Assembly (NCBI GenBank): GCA_951812925.1
Contig: OX638368.1
Location: 26,661,187-26,725,186 of the forward strand
Source: Calliopum simillimum
Lineage: Eukaryota > Arthropoda > Insecta > Diptera > Lauxaniidae
Reading direction: 5' to 3'
DNA length: 64,000 nt
Below are positions 22,501 to 32,754 of this stretch, piece after piece. The notes under the pieces were generated by a model that did not search any database, was not told the DNA's origin, and saw only the letters and a list, made by a program, of their open reading frames with translations. The position numbers were made by a program, and so were the translations under genes. Each line of letters opens with the position of its first letter. The stretch's first letter is position 1.

Positions 22501-24165
22501 GTATGTATGTATTCTCCTTTAACTCCTAGGAGGAGCGTAGGGCCAATATGAAATCTCTCCATTTGTCACGATCCCTTGCGATGACTTTAATCTCTTGCCA
22601 CGGCTTTTCCGATTCTTGGATTTCCTTTTCCAGCGACCTTTTCCAGTTGGTTTTGGGTCTATCACGTGCTCTACTACCTTGTGGATTCCACTCAAGAGCC
22701 TGGCGACAAACTTCGCTGGGTGGTCTCCAGAGAGTGTGACCAATCCATCTCCATTTGCGCAGCTTGACCTCGATTGCTATAGCCCTCTGATTGCATTTTT
22801 GATGTAGCTCGGCATTTGATATAGTGCGAGGCCACCAAACCTTTAGTATTCGCCTTAAGCATTTGTTGACGAATACTTGCAGCTTGTTCGTTAGTTGTTC
22901 AGTAACAAGCCACGTTTCGCACCCATATAACAAAACCGATTTCACATTCGAATCAAAAATGCGTACTCTCGTTTTGGTGGATATAACGGATGAAGACCAT
23001 ATTGTGTTCAGTTGAGCAAACGCGCCTTTTGCTTTTGCTGTTCTTGAGTTGATATCCTCTTTTGCTCCACCATCCATGGAGATAATGCTGCCTAAATACG
23101 TGAAGCTATTGACGTTTCCGATGTCATCACTGCCAGCTCTAAACGTGATGTCATTGCTTGCGTTTAGCTTCATGCTTTTAGTCTTGGATACGTTGATTTT
23201 TAGGCCGGCCTTTTGTGATTCCAAGACAAGGTCTTCAATTTCGCTTTGCATATCTGAATGTTTGGACGATAAGAGGCAGATGTCGTCAGCGTAGTCTTGA
23301 TCTTCCAGATGTTCGGTTCCATTGGATACCCTTTTTGGCCTTACTAAGAGCTTTATCTGGGATACCATCAAGAACGATAAGGAAAAGTGATGGTGATAGT
23401 AAACACCCCTGCCGTACGCCTGAATTAGTGGTGAATGTCGGTGACAACAACCCATTGTGTAACACACTGCACTTAAAGCCTTCATATTGTGCACGTACTA
23501 AGTTTATGGCTTTTGCGGCAATACCTCTTCGTTGCAGTGAGACCCAAATGTTTTCTTGGGAGACACTGTCGAAGGCAGTGCTATAGTCTACGAAGACAAG
23601 TTGAAGTGCAGGACGCCAATCGCATGATTGTTCGACAATTATTCTGAGGGTGTTGATTTGATCCACGCATGATCGGTTTCGCCGGAATCCTGCTTGCTCC
23701 TTTCGAATGGCCGAAGCAAGTTTTTCGTTTACCCTGTTCAGAAGCACTTTCGTCAATACTTTTGATGGTACTGAGAGCAAGGTAATGCCTCTATAGTTTC
23801 GGCACTCGCTTAGGTCACCTTTTTTCGGCAATTTGACTAACATGCCATGTAGCCAATCTACTGGCAAACGCTCTTCGCTCCAGATTTTGGTGAGCAGAGG
23901 ATGCAGAATTTTAGCTAACGTTATGGGGCATGCCTTTAGCAGTTCAGCTGTTATTTGATATATACCGGCGGCCTTGTTGTTTTTCATGCTTTGGACAGCT
24001 TTCACTATTTCATCGATTGTAGGCGGCGGTGTTTGTATTCGGCTACTACTGCGAGTCACTGCAGCAGTTGTAGTTGGTGATTCTGGTTGCGGGGATGTGG
24101 TAGACATGGGATTCAGTATATTACAAAAATACTCTTTCCATCTCTTTAGGTGTGATACCTCCCAT
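22500..24165 (-). mobile_element. 5'-truncated RTE-like non-LTR retrotransposon
   Basis: On the minus strand the element runs from a truncated 5' end near 24160 through the reverse transcriptase and a C-terminal domain to a stop at 22526-22528. A very short 3' UTR and a short ATACATACATA tail (about 22500-22512 in reverse) follow. A short 3' UTR and a microsatellite-like tail instead of poly-A are typical of RTE-like elements. The endonuclease half is absent, as expected for a copy made by incomplete target-primed reverse transcription. Confidence 0.8.
22526..24158 (-). pseudogene. RTE-like reverse transcriptase, frameshifted
   Basis: The first frame (to 23286) carries RT motifs in order: SHLKRWKEYF, MKNNKAAGIYQITAELLK, LPKKGDLSECRNYRGITLL, KEQAGFRRNRSCVDQI, VFVDYSTAFDSV, GVRQGCLLSPSLFLIVLD. 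The second frame (22526 to about 23340) continues with LEDQDYADDICLLS (catalytic YADD at 23282-23293), KTKSMKLN, FTYLGSIIS, LLYGCETW, and the family's C-terminal RKWRWIGHTLWRP and RARDRPKTNW. The two frames overlap, and a single-base indel between about 23303 and 23325 would join them. Family knowledge: the protein copies element RNA at the nick. Because the frame and 5' end are broken, this copy cannot be active. Confidence 0.9.
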
Positions 24166-24299
24166 ACAAAAAGCGACAAGAAAGTTAGTGTTTTCGTGTT
24201 TTTTTTTTTTTTTGTCATCGCATCACGTCTAAACTATGTAGTAAATATATGAAAGCCATATCTGCAAGTAATCTTTGACTAGGTTCGTAATGTTATTGA

Positions 24300-24590
24300 A
24301 ATGGGATTAAATGATGGGGCTTTGCACCCCACATATAAAATCTGTACGCAAATAAAACATTCAAAACGCTTTATTTCCGCACCTATGGTTGGTATATATT
24401 CGAAAGCTGATGCATGGATCAAGGTCCCTACAACAAATAGAGTAGATTGAAGCAAGGGGCGTTGCACCCTAAAAAATTCAAAAATTCTGAACATTTAATA
24501 ATTCTGCACCTATAGCAGCTACTTGAAATATGAAAGTACATAGTGACTTCTAAAGGCAATGCCAAAAATGGGGCGATTGGCCCAGGAGCG
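24300..24590. repeat. degenerate tandem repeat with GGGGC-TTGCACCC core
   Basis: GGGGCTTTGCACCCC near 24317 recurs as GGGGCGTTGCACCCT near 24458 and as GGGGCGATTGGCCC near 24573. Between cores lie TTCAAAA.C...TTT, CGCACCTAT/TGCACCTAT and TCGAAAG/TGAAAG words. The period is about 115-145 bp. It is another member of the GGGGCG..GCACC-core repeat group in this window. Confidence 0.6.
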
Positions 24591-24880
24591 TTGTAATATG
24601 TAAAGTCTTCGATTACTTGTAAGCTTTACTTGGGTAATCGATTACGACCAATGACATGCATATCTCAAAAGAGTGCTTTATGTAGTCCAGAAAGTATTCG
24701 ATGCGAATAGTTTGTACGATTACTCGATCGATTTTATGTAAACAAAGATTTTACTTGGGTATGGCAACTGCTTTCTGCTCATTGAGTCATGGGTTCAATT
24801 CTCAAAATGAGACAATAAAGAATTTCATTTAATTTTTTTTTTAAATTTTTAAACAAAACTACACCGAAAAAATAACATTA

Positions 24881-26051
24881 GCAGGGGAAGGGTACCGCCA
24901 GCGGGCAGGGTTCGGGTGTGGGCACCCCCCCGTAACTTTTGACAGAAAACAAATGCGGCTGTTCTGACAAATGTTAAGCTCGTGTTATGACAGCACGAAG
25001 TTTTTGTGCATTTACCGGAGCAAACAGGCGCATTTGCTTGATGCTGAGAAGAAAATAATTTTTGAATAAGTGAAAGTCAACACAAAAGTTTTTTTCAATC
25101 ATTTTCCAAGTGCGATAAATCGAAGTGAATCAATCGAAAAGCTGAATGCAATCTATATTTATGCAGTAAATTTTTTATACTTTGTGATTCAAAACCGAAT
25201 GCAACCAAAATTTTCACACAACACAATTTTCTCATTTCTTTTCAAAGTGGCTATCAAAGTCGAGTATGGGCCCCGAAGTGGTCAGGGTGTGGGCACCCCT
25301 CTTTTTTTATTTAAAGCGAGTGTCTTACTGAAATATCATCGTGGATGCCAACGTTACTAATCTTAATGGTATTCTTATGCCATTTTACGATTTTTTAGTG
25401 GAAAGGAAAGAACCAAGAGGCTCTTTAAAGATATCGTAGAAAAAAAGTTATTTTAATTAAATGTGGGTGTCAAGGTGGCACAACACTTTGCAAAAAATCT
25501 CGGTATTGAGTTTCCAGCCAAGGGAGACCGAGGAGCAGATGGCGGGCATGGATTGGTACAAAAAAATCATGGTTGGCAAAAGAGCAATGTCAACAAGAGC
25601 CAGAGATTACGTCATCTTAATCTGCAAAACAATTGATCTGTCATCAGCCGAAGATAATCAAGTCATTCCATCCAAAAGTTTTCAGTGACGCTGATTTTGT
25701 TAAAGCCTTTGACCAGAATTTGTTAAATTTTTTTGAGTCAATGTCTCCGAAATAATTTAATTTTACATTTTTCTCTATTTGATTGCTTTTAATTTCATAT
25801 TTTCCTATTTTTAGCCGATTTTCTAAGGGTGCCGACAACCGGACCTAAAATTTTTTTTTTGTCAAAAATGATCACTTCACTTTTTTTTGATATAATTTTT
25901 TCAACTGACGAAATTAATTTACTTTCTTCACCAATAGTTAGCTAAGGCCTTTAGCTTTCCATTGACACTTATATGTCTGCATAATATACATTTGATCAGA
26001 AGTTATGAGTCGAAAACAAAACGGTGCCCACACCCGGTACCCTTCCCCTAC
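24881..26051. mobile_element. 1.17-kb pogo/Tigger-like TIR element
   Basis: The left end GCAGGGGAAGGGTACCG (24881-24897) and the right end CGGTACCCTTCCCCTAC (26035-26051) are inverted repeats, and both are followed inward by GGGTGTGGGCACC. The left copy has about 15 extra bases between the two blocks. TA lies outside both ends (24879-24880 and 26052-26053). A third GGGTGTGGGCACCCC occurs inside near 25286. A degraded helix-turn-helix-like piece of a pogo transposase is at 25530-25690. The interior is too short for a full transposase. Confidence 0.75.
25500..25690 (+). pseudogene. pogo/Tigger-like transposase DNA-binding fragment
   Basis: The frame reads PRETEEQMAGMDWYKKIM. This resembles the AG.DW...FM segment before the second helix-turn-helix in CENP-B/Tigger-type transposases. 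Downstream, a neighbouring frame gives QEPEIT, close to the R.PEATS motif that normally follows, which implies a frameshift near 25590-25600. No DDE catalytic domain follows. TA flanking and the TIR structure agree with pogo. I cannot run a profile search to confirm it. Confidence 0.5.
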
Positions 26052-26059
26052 TACAATAT

Positions 26060-27400
26060 TTTTACTAAATTGAGTCTGAATAACACTTTTTGACAAAAGA
26101 GCATGTTTTTTCTTTCCATTTCGCCAATATTTGAGAGAAATAAAGAAAAATCAGCTAATATTTGAGTAGCGAAACTTATGTCCCCAAATGTGAACATTTC
26201 TTTTCCGTGTGATATGTTTGCTTGTCACCTCAAATTTAGCTATAACTTTTATGGTAAAGCGTTATAATAATTTGAATTTTAAAATTTAATACTTTTTTTT
26301 TGTGCCCGAATGTTTTATGTGGTATGTGCCATATTCAAGTTCCTTGAAAAGCATAAAAATAGCATTTCGTTACGGGCTATTTTGGGTTGACAGCTTAAAT
26401 TTTAATTTGTATCTTATCTTGAACATCATCAGATCAACGGCAACATCTACAAGATGTCGCTGCTGTTGCCATGAACACTTAATTATGGGAAATCAACAAC
26501 GCCCAGCACCAAGGTTCTACATATGAACAATGCGTGCGTTGTCGCTCAAATGGTCGGCCAGTCGGTCGGTTATGCCATGAACATAACAATTGAAATTGAT
26601 GAGATGAGTTGCCAGATATTCATGATTATTGCGGTAAACGTATCATCATCACAATCATCATCATCATTGCAAGCGATAAGCTTGATAATCAATTTTAATT
26701 GACGTTAACATGACAATTTGACAAAACCTTAATTTTCTGTGCCGTCTTTTTTATGAACGCCGCTAGGCTGGCGTTCATTGGCTTCAGTTTTGCTATCTCA
26801 CTTAAACTATTTCTATAAATATTTATATATATTTGTATATGTATATCTATGATATAATTTTAAACTGTCAGTTCTTGCTTCGTGCAAGCGTTACATTTTG
26901 AAAATAAAAAATGATTTTTTTATGATTTCACGGCGCATTCGAGGCGCCAGTAGTGTCTTCTTTTTTTTCTCTTTAATTTATTACAGTTTTGCTGAATTTG
27001 TCGCATTTGTTTCTCTTATTTTTATTAATTTTCACGCATTTTAGTTTATTTTTTTTTAATTAATTTCAATTGCTTGCAAAAATGCAAATAAATTGTTTTT
27101 ATTATTTTTCCCCATTATTATTTTGTTGTGGGTACAAATTTGAAAACAAAAACGTACATATCTTCATTTACGTGTTCCAAAGCCAATTTTTGATGAGTTT
27201 GAAACATGCAATTTTTTATTTTAATAAAAATGTTGCTATAAAAAAATTGATTTCAAAGCAGATCGTTATTTGTGACAAATTGTGATATGTTTTATTGTGC
27301 AAAAATGTGACTTTTATCTATTAAGAAAGATTTGTGAAATGTTGAAAAAAAAAATACATACACATGTCACATTTAAAAAATAAATATCTTCTTTTAAGTC
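26060..27400. other. AT-rich spacer
   Basis: It includes a CATCATCATCAT-type tract near 26640-26670 and T-rich stretches. No gene or element termini were recognised. Confidence 0.4.
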
Positions 27401-27414
27401 AAACTTAATTTTTT

Positions 27415-28320
27415 TGCGACATGGCACCGCCCATTTTTCTAATGGATGTTTTTTCGCTTGGTGCCCTTTTTATATTGATTTTAGACCCATAGTTTCTTGA
27501 GCAAAGTTTTTAGAATTTTTCATAGATTTTTTGTTGCTATACTCTTTGTCAAGTTTTTGCCTCTCGAACAAATTGACCTGGCCTAATGTACATATGTACT
27601 AAATTTTATCTAAATGTCTTTCATTGGCGTCAAGCAGCTTTTAAGATATGTTGAATTTTGTTTTTTAGGGGCTTGGCACCACCCATTTTTCCTATCGGTC
27701 AAGTGCTTTTCGAGTCCATAAAAGACGAACACACAAACTTTAAAATTTATGTTTGGTTATCTATTTAGTTTATTTATAACCAAACAAAAATTCTCTTTGC
27801 ACTTTTAGGTTAGGATATCTCAAGAAAAGCTAGCGTGATTCTGGTGCCGGATTCGGATTCAACATCAAAAAGTATATTAAAAATTACTATTCTTGTTTTT
27901 GTTTGTGGGTTCAAGTTTTTTAAGTTTTATCGTTTAATATGGAAAATTTTGTTAAAATTGGTATTCCTCAAAAATGGCATCACACATGATTTTACGGAAA
28001 ATGAATTATGATACCTGAAGGTCCCCAGATACCACTTAAAAAGAAAACGCGCGGCTGATTTGTTTTGAACCCTGTTCGCATCACTTTATCTGAAATGAAA
28101 TCTTATTCACCTGTGTGAAATAGTTTCAGAGATATGAAAAATTTGGTTTTTATAGAATGAGGGGGCGTGGCCCTGTTAATTTTTTGTTGAACATTTTTTT
28201 CCCAGTGTCAATTACCAAATCTCATTTACTAGAGTCCTATGTTTCCAGAGATACGACGAATTTCGGGTGGAGGTGGAGTGGCATCGCCCAATGATTGTTC
28301 CCTCATTTTCACATAAATTG
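27415..28320 (+). repeat. cluster of GGGGC.TGGCACCACCCATTTT repeat units
   Basis: Units at about 27420, 27665, 28150 and 28265 share a GGCGTGGC/CTTGGCACC core, CCCATTTTTC, an AAATCTCATT or AATCTTATTCAC word and a GAGATATGA-like tail. They belong to the same family as 5124-5460 and 44050-44285. No open frame spans the units. Confidence 0.65.
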
Positions 28321-28415
28321 CGTTTTACCGACTTTCAACGTCCTGGCGGAACGGTCAAATATGTTCCGATCGGAACCAATTTTTTTTGCTTGGGGTCTAT
28401 ATCAACGAGACAAAA
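28310..28415 (+). repeat. about 100-bp repeat, copy 1
   Basis: ACATAAATTGCGTTTTACCG, CAACGTCCTGGCGG, GGTCAAATAT and GGAACCAATTTTTTTTGCTT recur in diverged form at 29118-29225 (ATATAAATAGCATTTTTATG, CAACGGCCTGGGGG, GGTCAAATAT). This is a non-coding direct repeat about 810 bp apart. Confidence 0.6.
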
Positions 28416-28589
28416 ATAAGAAAAGAAAAAAAACTGTTTCTATATCAACTAAGTACTTGGTTTAATATTATTACAGTGGCATATCCTGTTCTCTTCACTT
28501 TACCTGAAATCAAATCTTATTCACATGTGTAAAATTGTTTCAGAGATGTGACAGATTTGTTTTTTAGAAGGAGGAGGCGTGGCCCCACC

Positions 28590-28740
28590 CATTTTGTATG
28601 GGTGGTCTTGGTCTTGGTCTTGTTCTTGCACATTGAGTCTTAATCTTGGTCTTGGTTTTGATATTGAGTCTTGGTCTTGATCTTGCTCGTTAAATCTTGG
28701 TCTCAGTCTTGGTTTAGGTCTTGAAAAAATTTCTAGAGAT
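28590..28740 (+). repeat. GGTCTT/TCTTGG hexamer tract
   Basis: GGTCTTGGTCTTGGTCTTG at about 28603 is followed by many imperfect TCTTGGTC units until 28730. The inverted form (GACCAA units) is at 28907-29020. Confidence 0.85.
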
Positions 28741-28907
28741 ATTGAGTATTCAAAGTTTCAAAACCTTATTTTTCCAAAGCAGTTGGGTTTTTAAGATGTC
28801 AAAATTCGAATTCAGAGATGATTTTGTCTTCGAAACGGGCGTGAAATACCTTTTAACTATAAATTACCAAGACTGAACAGCAGTCTTGGTCTTGACGCTT
28901 ATCGTGT

Positions 28908-28952
28908 GCAAGACCAAGACCAAGACCATAGCGGTCTTGGTTTTGGTCTTGC
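28908..28952. repeat. 20-bp stem hairpin of hexamer repeats
   Basis: GCAAGACCAAGACCAAGACC (28908-28927), a 5-base loop, then GGTCTTGGTTTTGGTCTTGC (28933-28952) pair with a single mismatch. It sits inside the inverted hexamer tract. It looks like an inverted duplication of a simple repeat, not a terminator or a miRNA, although the size alone is in the miRNA precursor range. Confidence 0.75.
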
Positions 28953-29340
28953 AAATATATCATCGTCTTGGTCTCGCACAAATACCAAGACCAAGAACAA
29001 GAAGCAAGACCAAGACTAATTTTGCTCATCACTAATTTCCAGAGATTGGACAAATTTCATACATCTATGTCGAACAGTTTCAAAGGTAGGACTAATTCTT
29101 TCGATTAAAACCATATATTTTCATATAAATAGCATTTTTATGACCTTCAACGGCCTGGGGGCAAGGTCAAATATTTTTCGATCAGGATCAACATTTTTAT
29201 GCTTGATACTTACACCAATAGGAGACTTTTTAGCCCCTGGGAGCAAGGTATTTTCCATTTCTCATTTTTGCGATAGGTTTAATGTCTTAAATATGACAAG
29301 TACAAGGGCCTTATCTGCATCTATAGACCTGAGGAGCTAG
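28953..29340. repeat. inverted hexamer tract and second copy of the 100-bp repeat
   Basis: 28970-29020 is rich in CTTGGTCT and AGACCAAG words. 29118-29225 is the second copy of the repeat at 28310. No gene is present. Confidence 0.55.
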
Positions 29341-29344
29341 GGTC

Positions 29345-31500
29345 AGTTTTACCGGTTTTCAGTTTATGGTGGAATTCAGTGCTTAGACATGTTTACAACT
29401 GACTTGAGGTCGATTTTCAAATTACAAATACCAATAAAAGCGGTCTTACAGAACCTCTAGGCTGTTGATAATTGACAAACCTTGAACTTCGATATCTACA
29501 AACTTGAGTCCTTCATTTTACGATTTCAAAATGCCAAAACTCAGTCAATATTTGCAATTTTCCAGTGATCGAGGTGTCATTTTATTCAAAATTGTATGTA
29601 TTTTTAGAAAATGCAAAAAAAAAGCGGTTTTTTATTTTGTGAAGATAAGGTACCTTTTCCACTGGACGGTCACCTATTAATTTAATTACTGACTTCGCTT
29701 CGTAATAAAGAGTTATTCCCTTAGTATTTTGTATTGTTTTGTTACTAAGTATGCTCGAATTACTACACATCTAAGTAGAACTATATGAGAAATTCTTCAT
29801 AACATTGGATATCAAGTAATTTTGTTATTTCGAAAGATCATAGGTATCCAAATACCCCACGAAAACAACCTAAAACTTTTCTTGGCATAAGCTGCTATTC
29901 ACATTTCAGTTCGATGACGATAATTCTTTCTAAAACTTGCTTCAATGAGTGTATTCCTTGTCACCCAAGTTATTTTTGTGTACTATAACACTCCAACTTT
30001 TTAAAATAAGTACAAAGTATTAAAACTAGCCGAAACCAATTGAAACTATGTTAATTCCAAATAGACCTTAAAGTATTCATAAATATGCGTATTTCCTTAG
30101 GCAAATACAAGTGCAAAGTGTGCCTGAGTAGATGATAAACAAGTGATTTTCATAAATTAGCTTATATGTTTTTTTTTACCTCCTAATCAACGGTTTTTCA
30201 TATGCCATTTCTTTAAATTACGACTAATTATTGTGAAATTACACTTTGTTAACAGAACGTGACGTTTCTTAAAAAAAAAAAAACAAATTTGCAGAAAGTA
30301 AACACAAGACTCTGTATTGAAATAAACATTTTTGTTTAAAGTTATTTATATTTAAGTGCATTCTCAGAATTGCGCGTATCTTTTTGTAGTGCTATTTGAG
30401 CCAAGTTAACAGTTTCCTATATCTCACTTTTGCAATTATATGCCGGTATTAGCATGACAAAAGCAACAATTGAGTATTTATTTATTTAACATTGAATAGG
30501 TCAGTCAGTATTTTGTTTGGTTATTTTCTTATCACTGCAGAGTCACGAGCGGTAGTTTGTTTTCTTCTGGTAGTGGCTAGTGCTACTGCTAATAACTTCT
30601 TGGAAATTTTGCGTTTTTTTATACTTTAAGTGTATGGCTACAGTTTGAGTATCTTATCAGTAGTGCATTCTTAAGATATTCATAATAAGTTGGTGTTCAA
30701 TTTTAGAATTGCAATTCGCAAATGTGAAATGATCAGGTAGTAGATAAGGGAAACATTTTTTCTAAAAATTGTTGGCTATAATCGGGAAAATTGTATTTAA
30801 GCAAGTTCATTTATGATTATCGATATTCTACGTGCGCGGGATTATAAATCGATCATTCGTTGCTGTAGATATATTGGTCAACGTGAATCGAAAGTTATCA
30901 ATTGGATCCTGCTACTGTGCTACCAATATAATTTGAGTTGGAGCATGACAAAGTTGACTCTTAAGAGCGTAATTCAACATGAAAAACTTTAAAAGTCCCT
31001 GCTGGAATTTCGATACAATTCATTCAGTTTATTCAACTTTCACCACTCTAGCTATTCTAGTTTGCGAGTAAAAGCGCTTTGAAACTTTTTAACTTTGACC
31101 CCTCCAGCTCTTCCATTTAGTTTACGAGTAAAATCAATTTAAAGTTTGTCATCTTTTTTCTCCGTTCAGAGTCGCCTCCCTTATCTGAGTATACCAAACT
31201 TTTCGTTGTCACACTTCTAGCTATTCTAATTTGGTAGAAAAAGCGGTATGTCATGCATGAAATAAAACCTTTTTTGAAACCTGATTAAATTTTGAATATT
31301 TCAAAGTATTATAATTGGTCCACAGGAACCGAAGTCATGAGCATTTTACTGAACCCGTCTTTTTTTGGAGCTCAAAAACTCCATAATCTAGTTGGTCTGA
31401 AATTTGGTTCGGTTTGTTCTATCGCAAAATCTGTCACATGGTCGGCTGAAAAGTTTATATAGTTTTGAAGAAAAATAAATGCTTTTGCTAAATTTAAATT
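29345..31500. other. spacer, no recognised gene
   Basis: Both strands were examined. Open frames are short and compositionally unremarkable, and no RNA gene or TIR pair was found. Confidence 0.4.
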
Positions 31501-31508
31501 TTATTTTC

Positions 31509-31641
31509 AACATTTAAAATTTTTACTTTAATTTTAAAACCAAAAAGTATTTATATGAAACAGTGCTAAAAAAAAGAAGTTTTAATTTTAAACTATTTTG
31601 GAATAAATTTCATACTTTTTTGGAATAAATTTCAAATTTCT
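31509..31641 (+). mobile_element. AACCAAAAAGTATTTAT MITE, partial copy a
   Basis: TTTTAAAACCAAAAAGTATT, the TTAATTTTAAACTATTTTGG segment and ATAAATTTCATACTTTTTTG match the complete copy that starts immediately after it at 31643. It is cut at its 3' side, so copy b appears to be joined head to tail with it. Confidence 0.65.
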
Positions 31642-31642
31642 A

Positions 31643-31848
31643 CACAGTTAAAATTTTAGTTTAATTATAAAACCAAAAAGTATTTATAAAGAACAATGCT
31701 AAAAAAAGTATTAATTTTAAACAATTTGGGAATAAATTTTATACTTTTTGGGAATGAATTTCAAACTCGGAATTTAATACCAAAAAAGTTTAACATCGAT
31801 ACTAAAGGGAATCAAAAGTAAGCAAAGTAAACTATAATTTTTTAGTGT
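31643..31848 (+). mobile_element. AACCAAAAAGTATTTAT MITE, copy b
   Basis: The ends CACAGTTAAAATTTTAGTTT and AAACTATAATTTTTTAGTGT form imperfect inverted repeats of about 20 bp with TA outside. Other copies are at 36407-36576, 39511-39734 (minus) and 57361-57522. It is about 206 bp and non-coding, with a typical MITE structure. The superfamily is unknown. Confidence 0.65.
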
Positions 31849-31854
31849 ATAATG

Positions 31855-32290
31855 CAATACAGCGATTATAGCGGTCTTTTAACTTTTCAATACCATTTTT
31901 GTATTACAATTTATCTTAAGCCTCAAAATAGCTCTCTATTTCGGCGATTACTTCTTCAGTAGTGGAAAATTTCTTTCCAACGAGCATTCTCTTGAGGTCT
32001 GCAAACAGAAAGTAGTCGCTGTTGGCTTATTTAGTATGCGCAAATATTCATGCACGATATGTCCAACACATTATTTTAATATCTTACGAGTCTCGTCTAT
32101 TTCGATCAATTTTAATTCACTATCATTCAAAATTATTTTGTGGAATTTTGAATGTTTTCTGACGTAACAACTGGATATCCACTGGTCTCATCATCTTCGA
32201 ATGGTTGCTGGAACAGAGTCCGAATAACACTTATCAAGCAAAGTTTTTGTTCCAGCACAATTTTTTCCGATTAGATAAGATTGGATGAGA
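31855..32290. other. spacer with possible degraded antisense mariner text
   Basis: The text around 31900-32290 (ATTTCTTTCCAACGAGCATTC, GAGGTCTGCAAACAG) looks less AT-biased than its surroundings and could be an old transposon, but no frame gave a recognisable protein. Confidence 0.3.
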
Positions 32291-32295
32291 TTTTC

Positions 32296-32385
32296 CATTT
32301 CGTGCCAAATAGAAACAAAAAAAGTACTTAAAATGTCCAAAAGTGTCAAAATTATTTAGTACATTTCTAGTCGAATTTTGACCAC
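32296..32385 (+). mobile_element. non-autonomous Helitron, 3' fragment (copy C)
   Basis: TTTCGTGCCAAATAGAAACA, AAAGTACTTAAAATGTCCAA and GTCGAATTTTGACCAC match the 3' third of the Helitron family. It is in the opposite orientation to copy D, 30 bp away. The terminal CTAG is missing. Confidence 0.65.
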
Positions 32386-32414
32386 ATTATTACATTACAT
32401 TATTCTATGTTATA

Positions 32415-32749
32415 CTAGAATCGCCCAGTGGTCAAAATTCGACCACAAATGTATTAAATAATTTTGGTACTTTTTGAACACTTAGTACTTTTTTTTTGCT
32501 ATACAAAATAGAAAAGCTTATTTATCATGTCTGGTACAATGACTAATGTGAAACGAAAAGAAAACAAAAAACATGAAGTCAATTAATTTTAATTTTACCT
32601 GGCTTAATGGCAAAATATTAAAATAATTTTAACTTTATGCACATTTACACACAAATACCTTTCTAATGGTGTATAATTCAAAGTCGTGCTTGATTTCTAA
32701 CGTGGTAAAAAAGGTAGGACAAATTTTTGTCTTGCGTATTAATATGTAA
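32415..32749 (-). mobile_element. non-autonomous Helitron, copy D, best 3' hairpin
   Basis: On the minus strand it ends GTGGTC (6-bp stem), loop GAATTTT, GACCAC, nine bases and CTAG (32415-32418), then T. This is the diagnostic Helitron 3' terminus. The 5' end near 32749 is slightly degraded (TTACATATTAATACGCAAG). The interior is shared with the other copies and encodes nothing. Confidence 0.75.
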
Positions 32750-32754
32750 ATAAC

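Noticed and set aside
22548..23586. Plus-strand open frames of up to 123 codons across the RTE-like element
   Set aside because: They are antisense shadows of the reverse transcriptase, which has clear motifs on the minus strand.
24780..24810. tRNA-like B box (GGGTTCAATTCTC)
   Set aside because: No A box or cloverleaf could be formed at the proper distance.
28908..28952. microRNA precursor
   Set aside because: The stem is made of a simple hexamer repeat and its inverse, with a 5-nt loop; repeat expansion explains it better.
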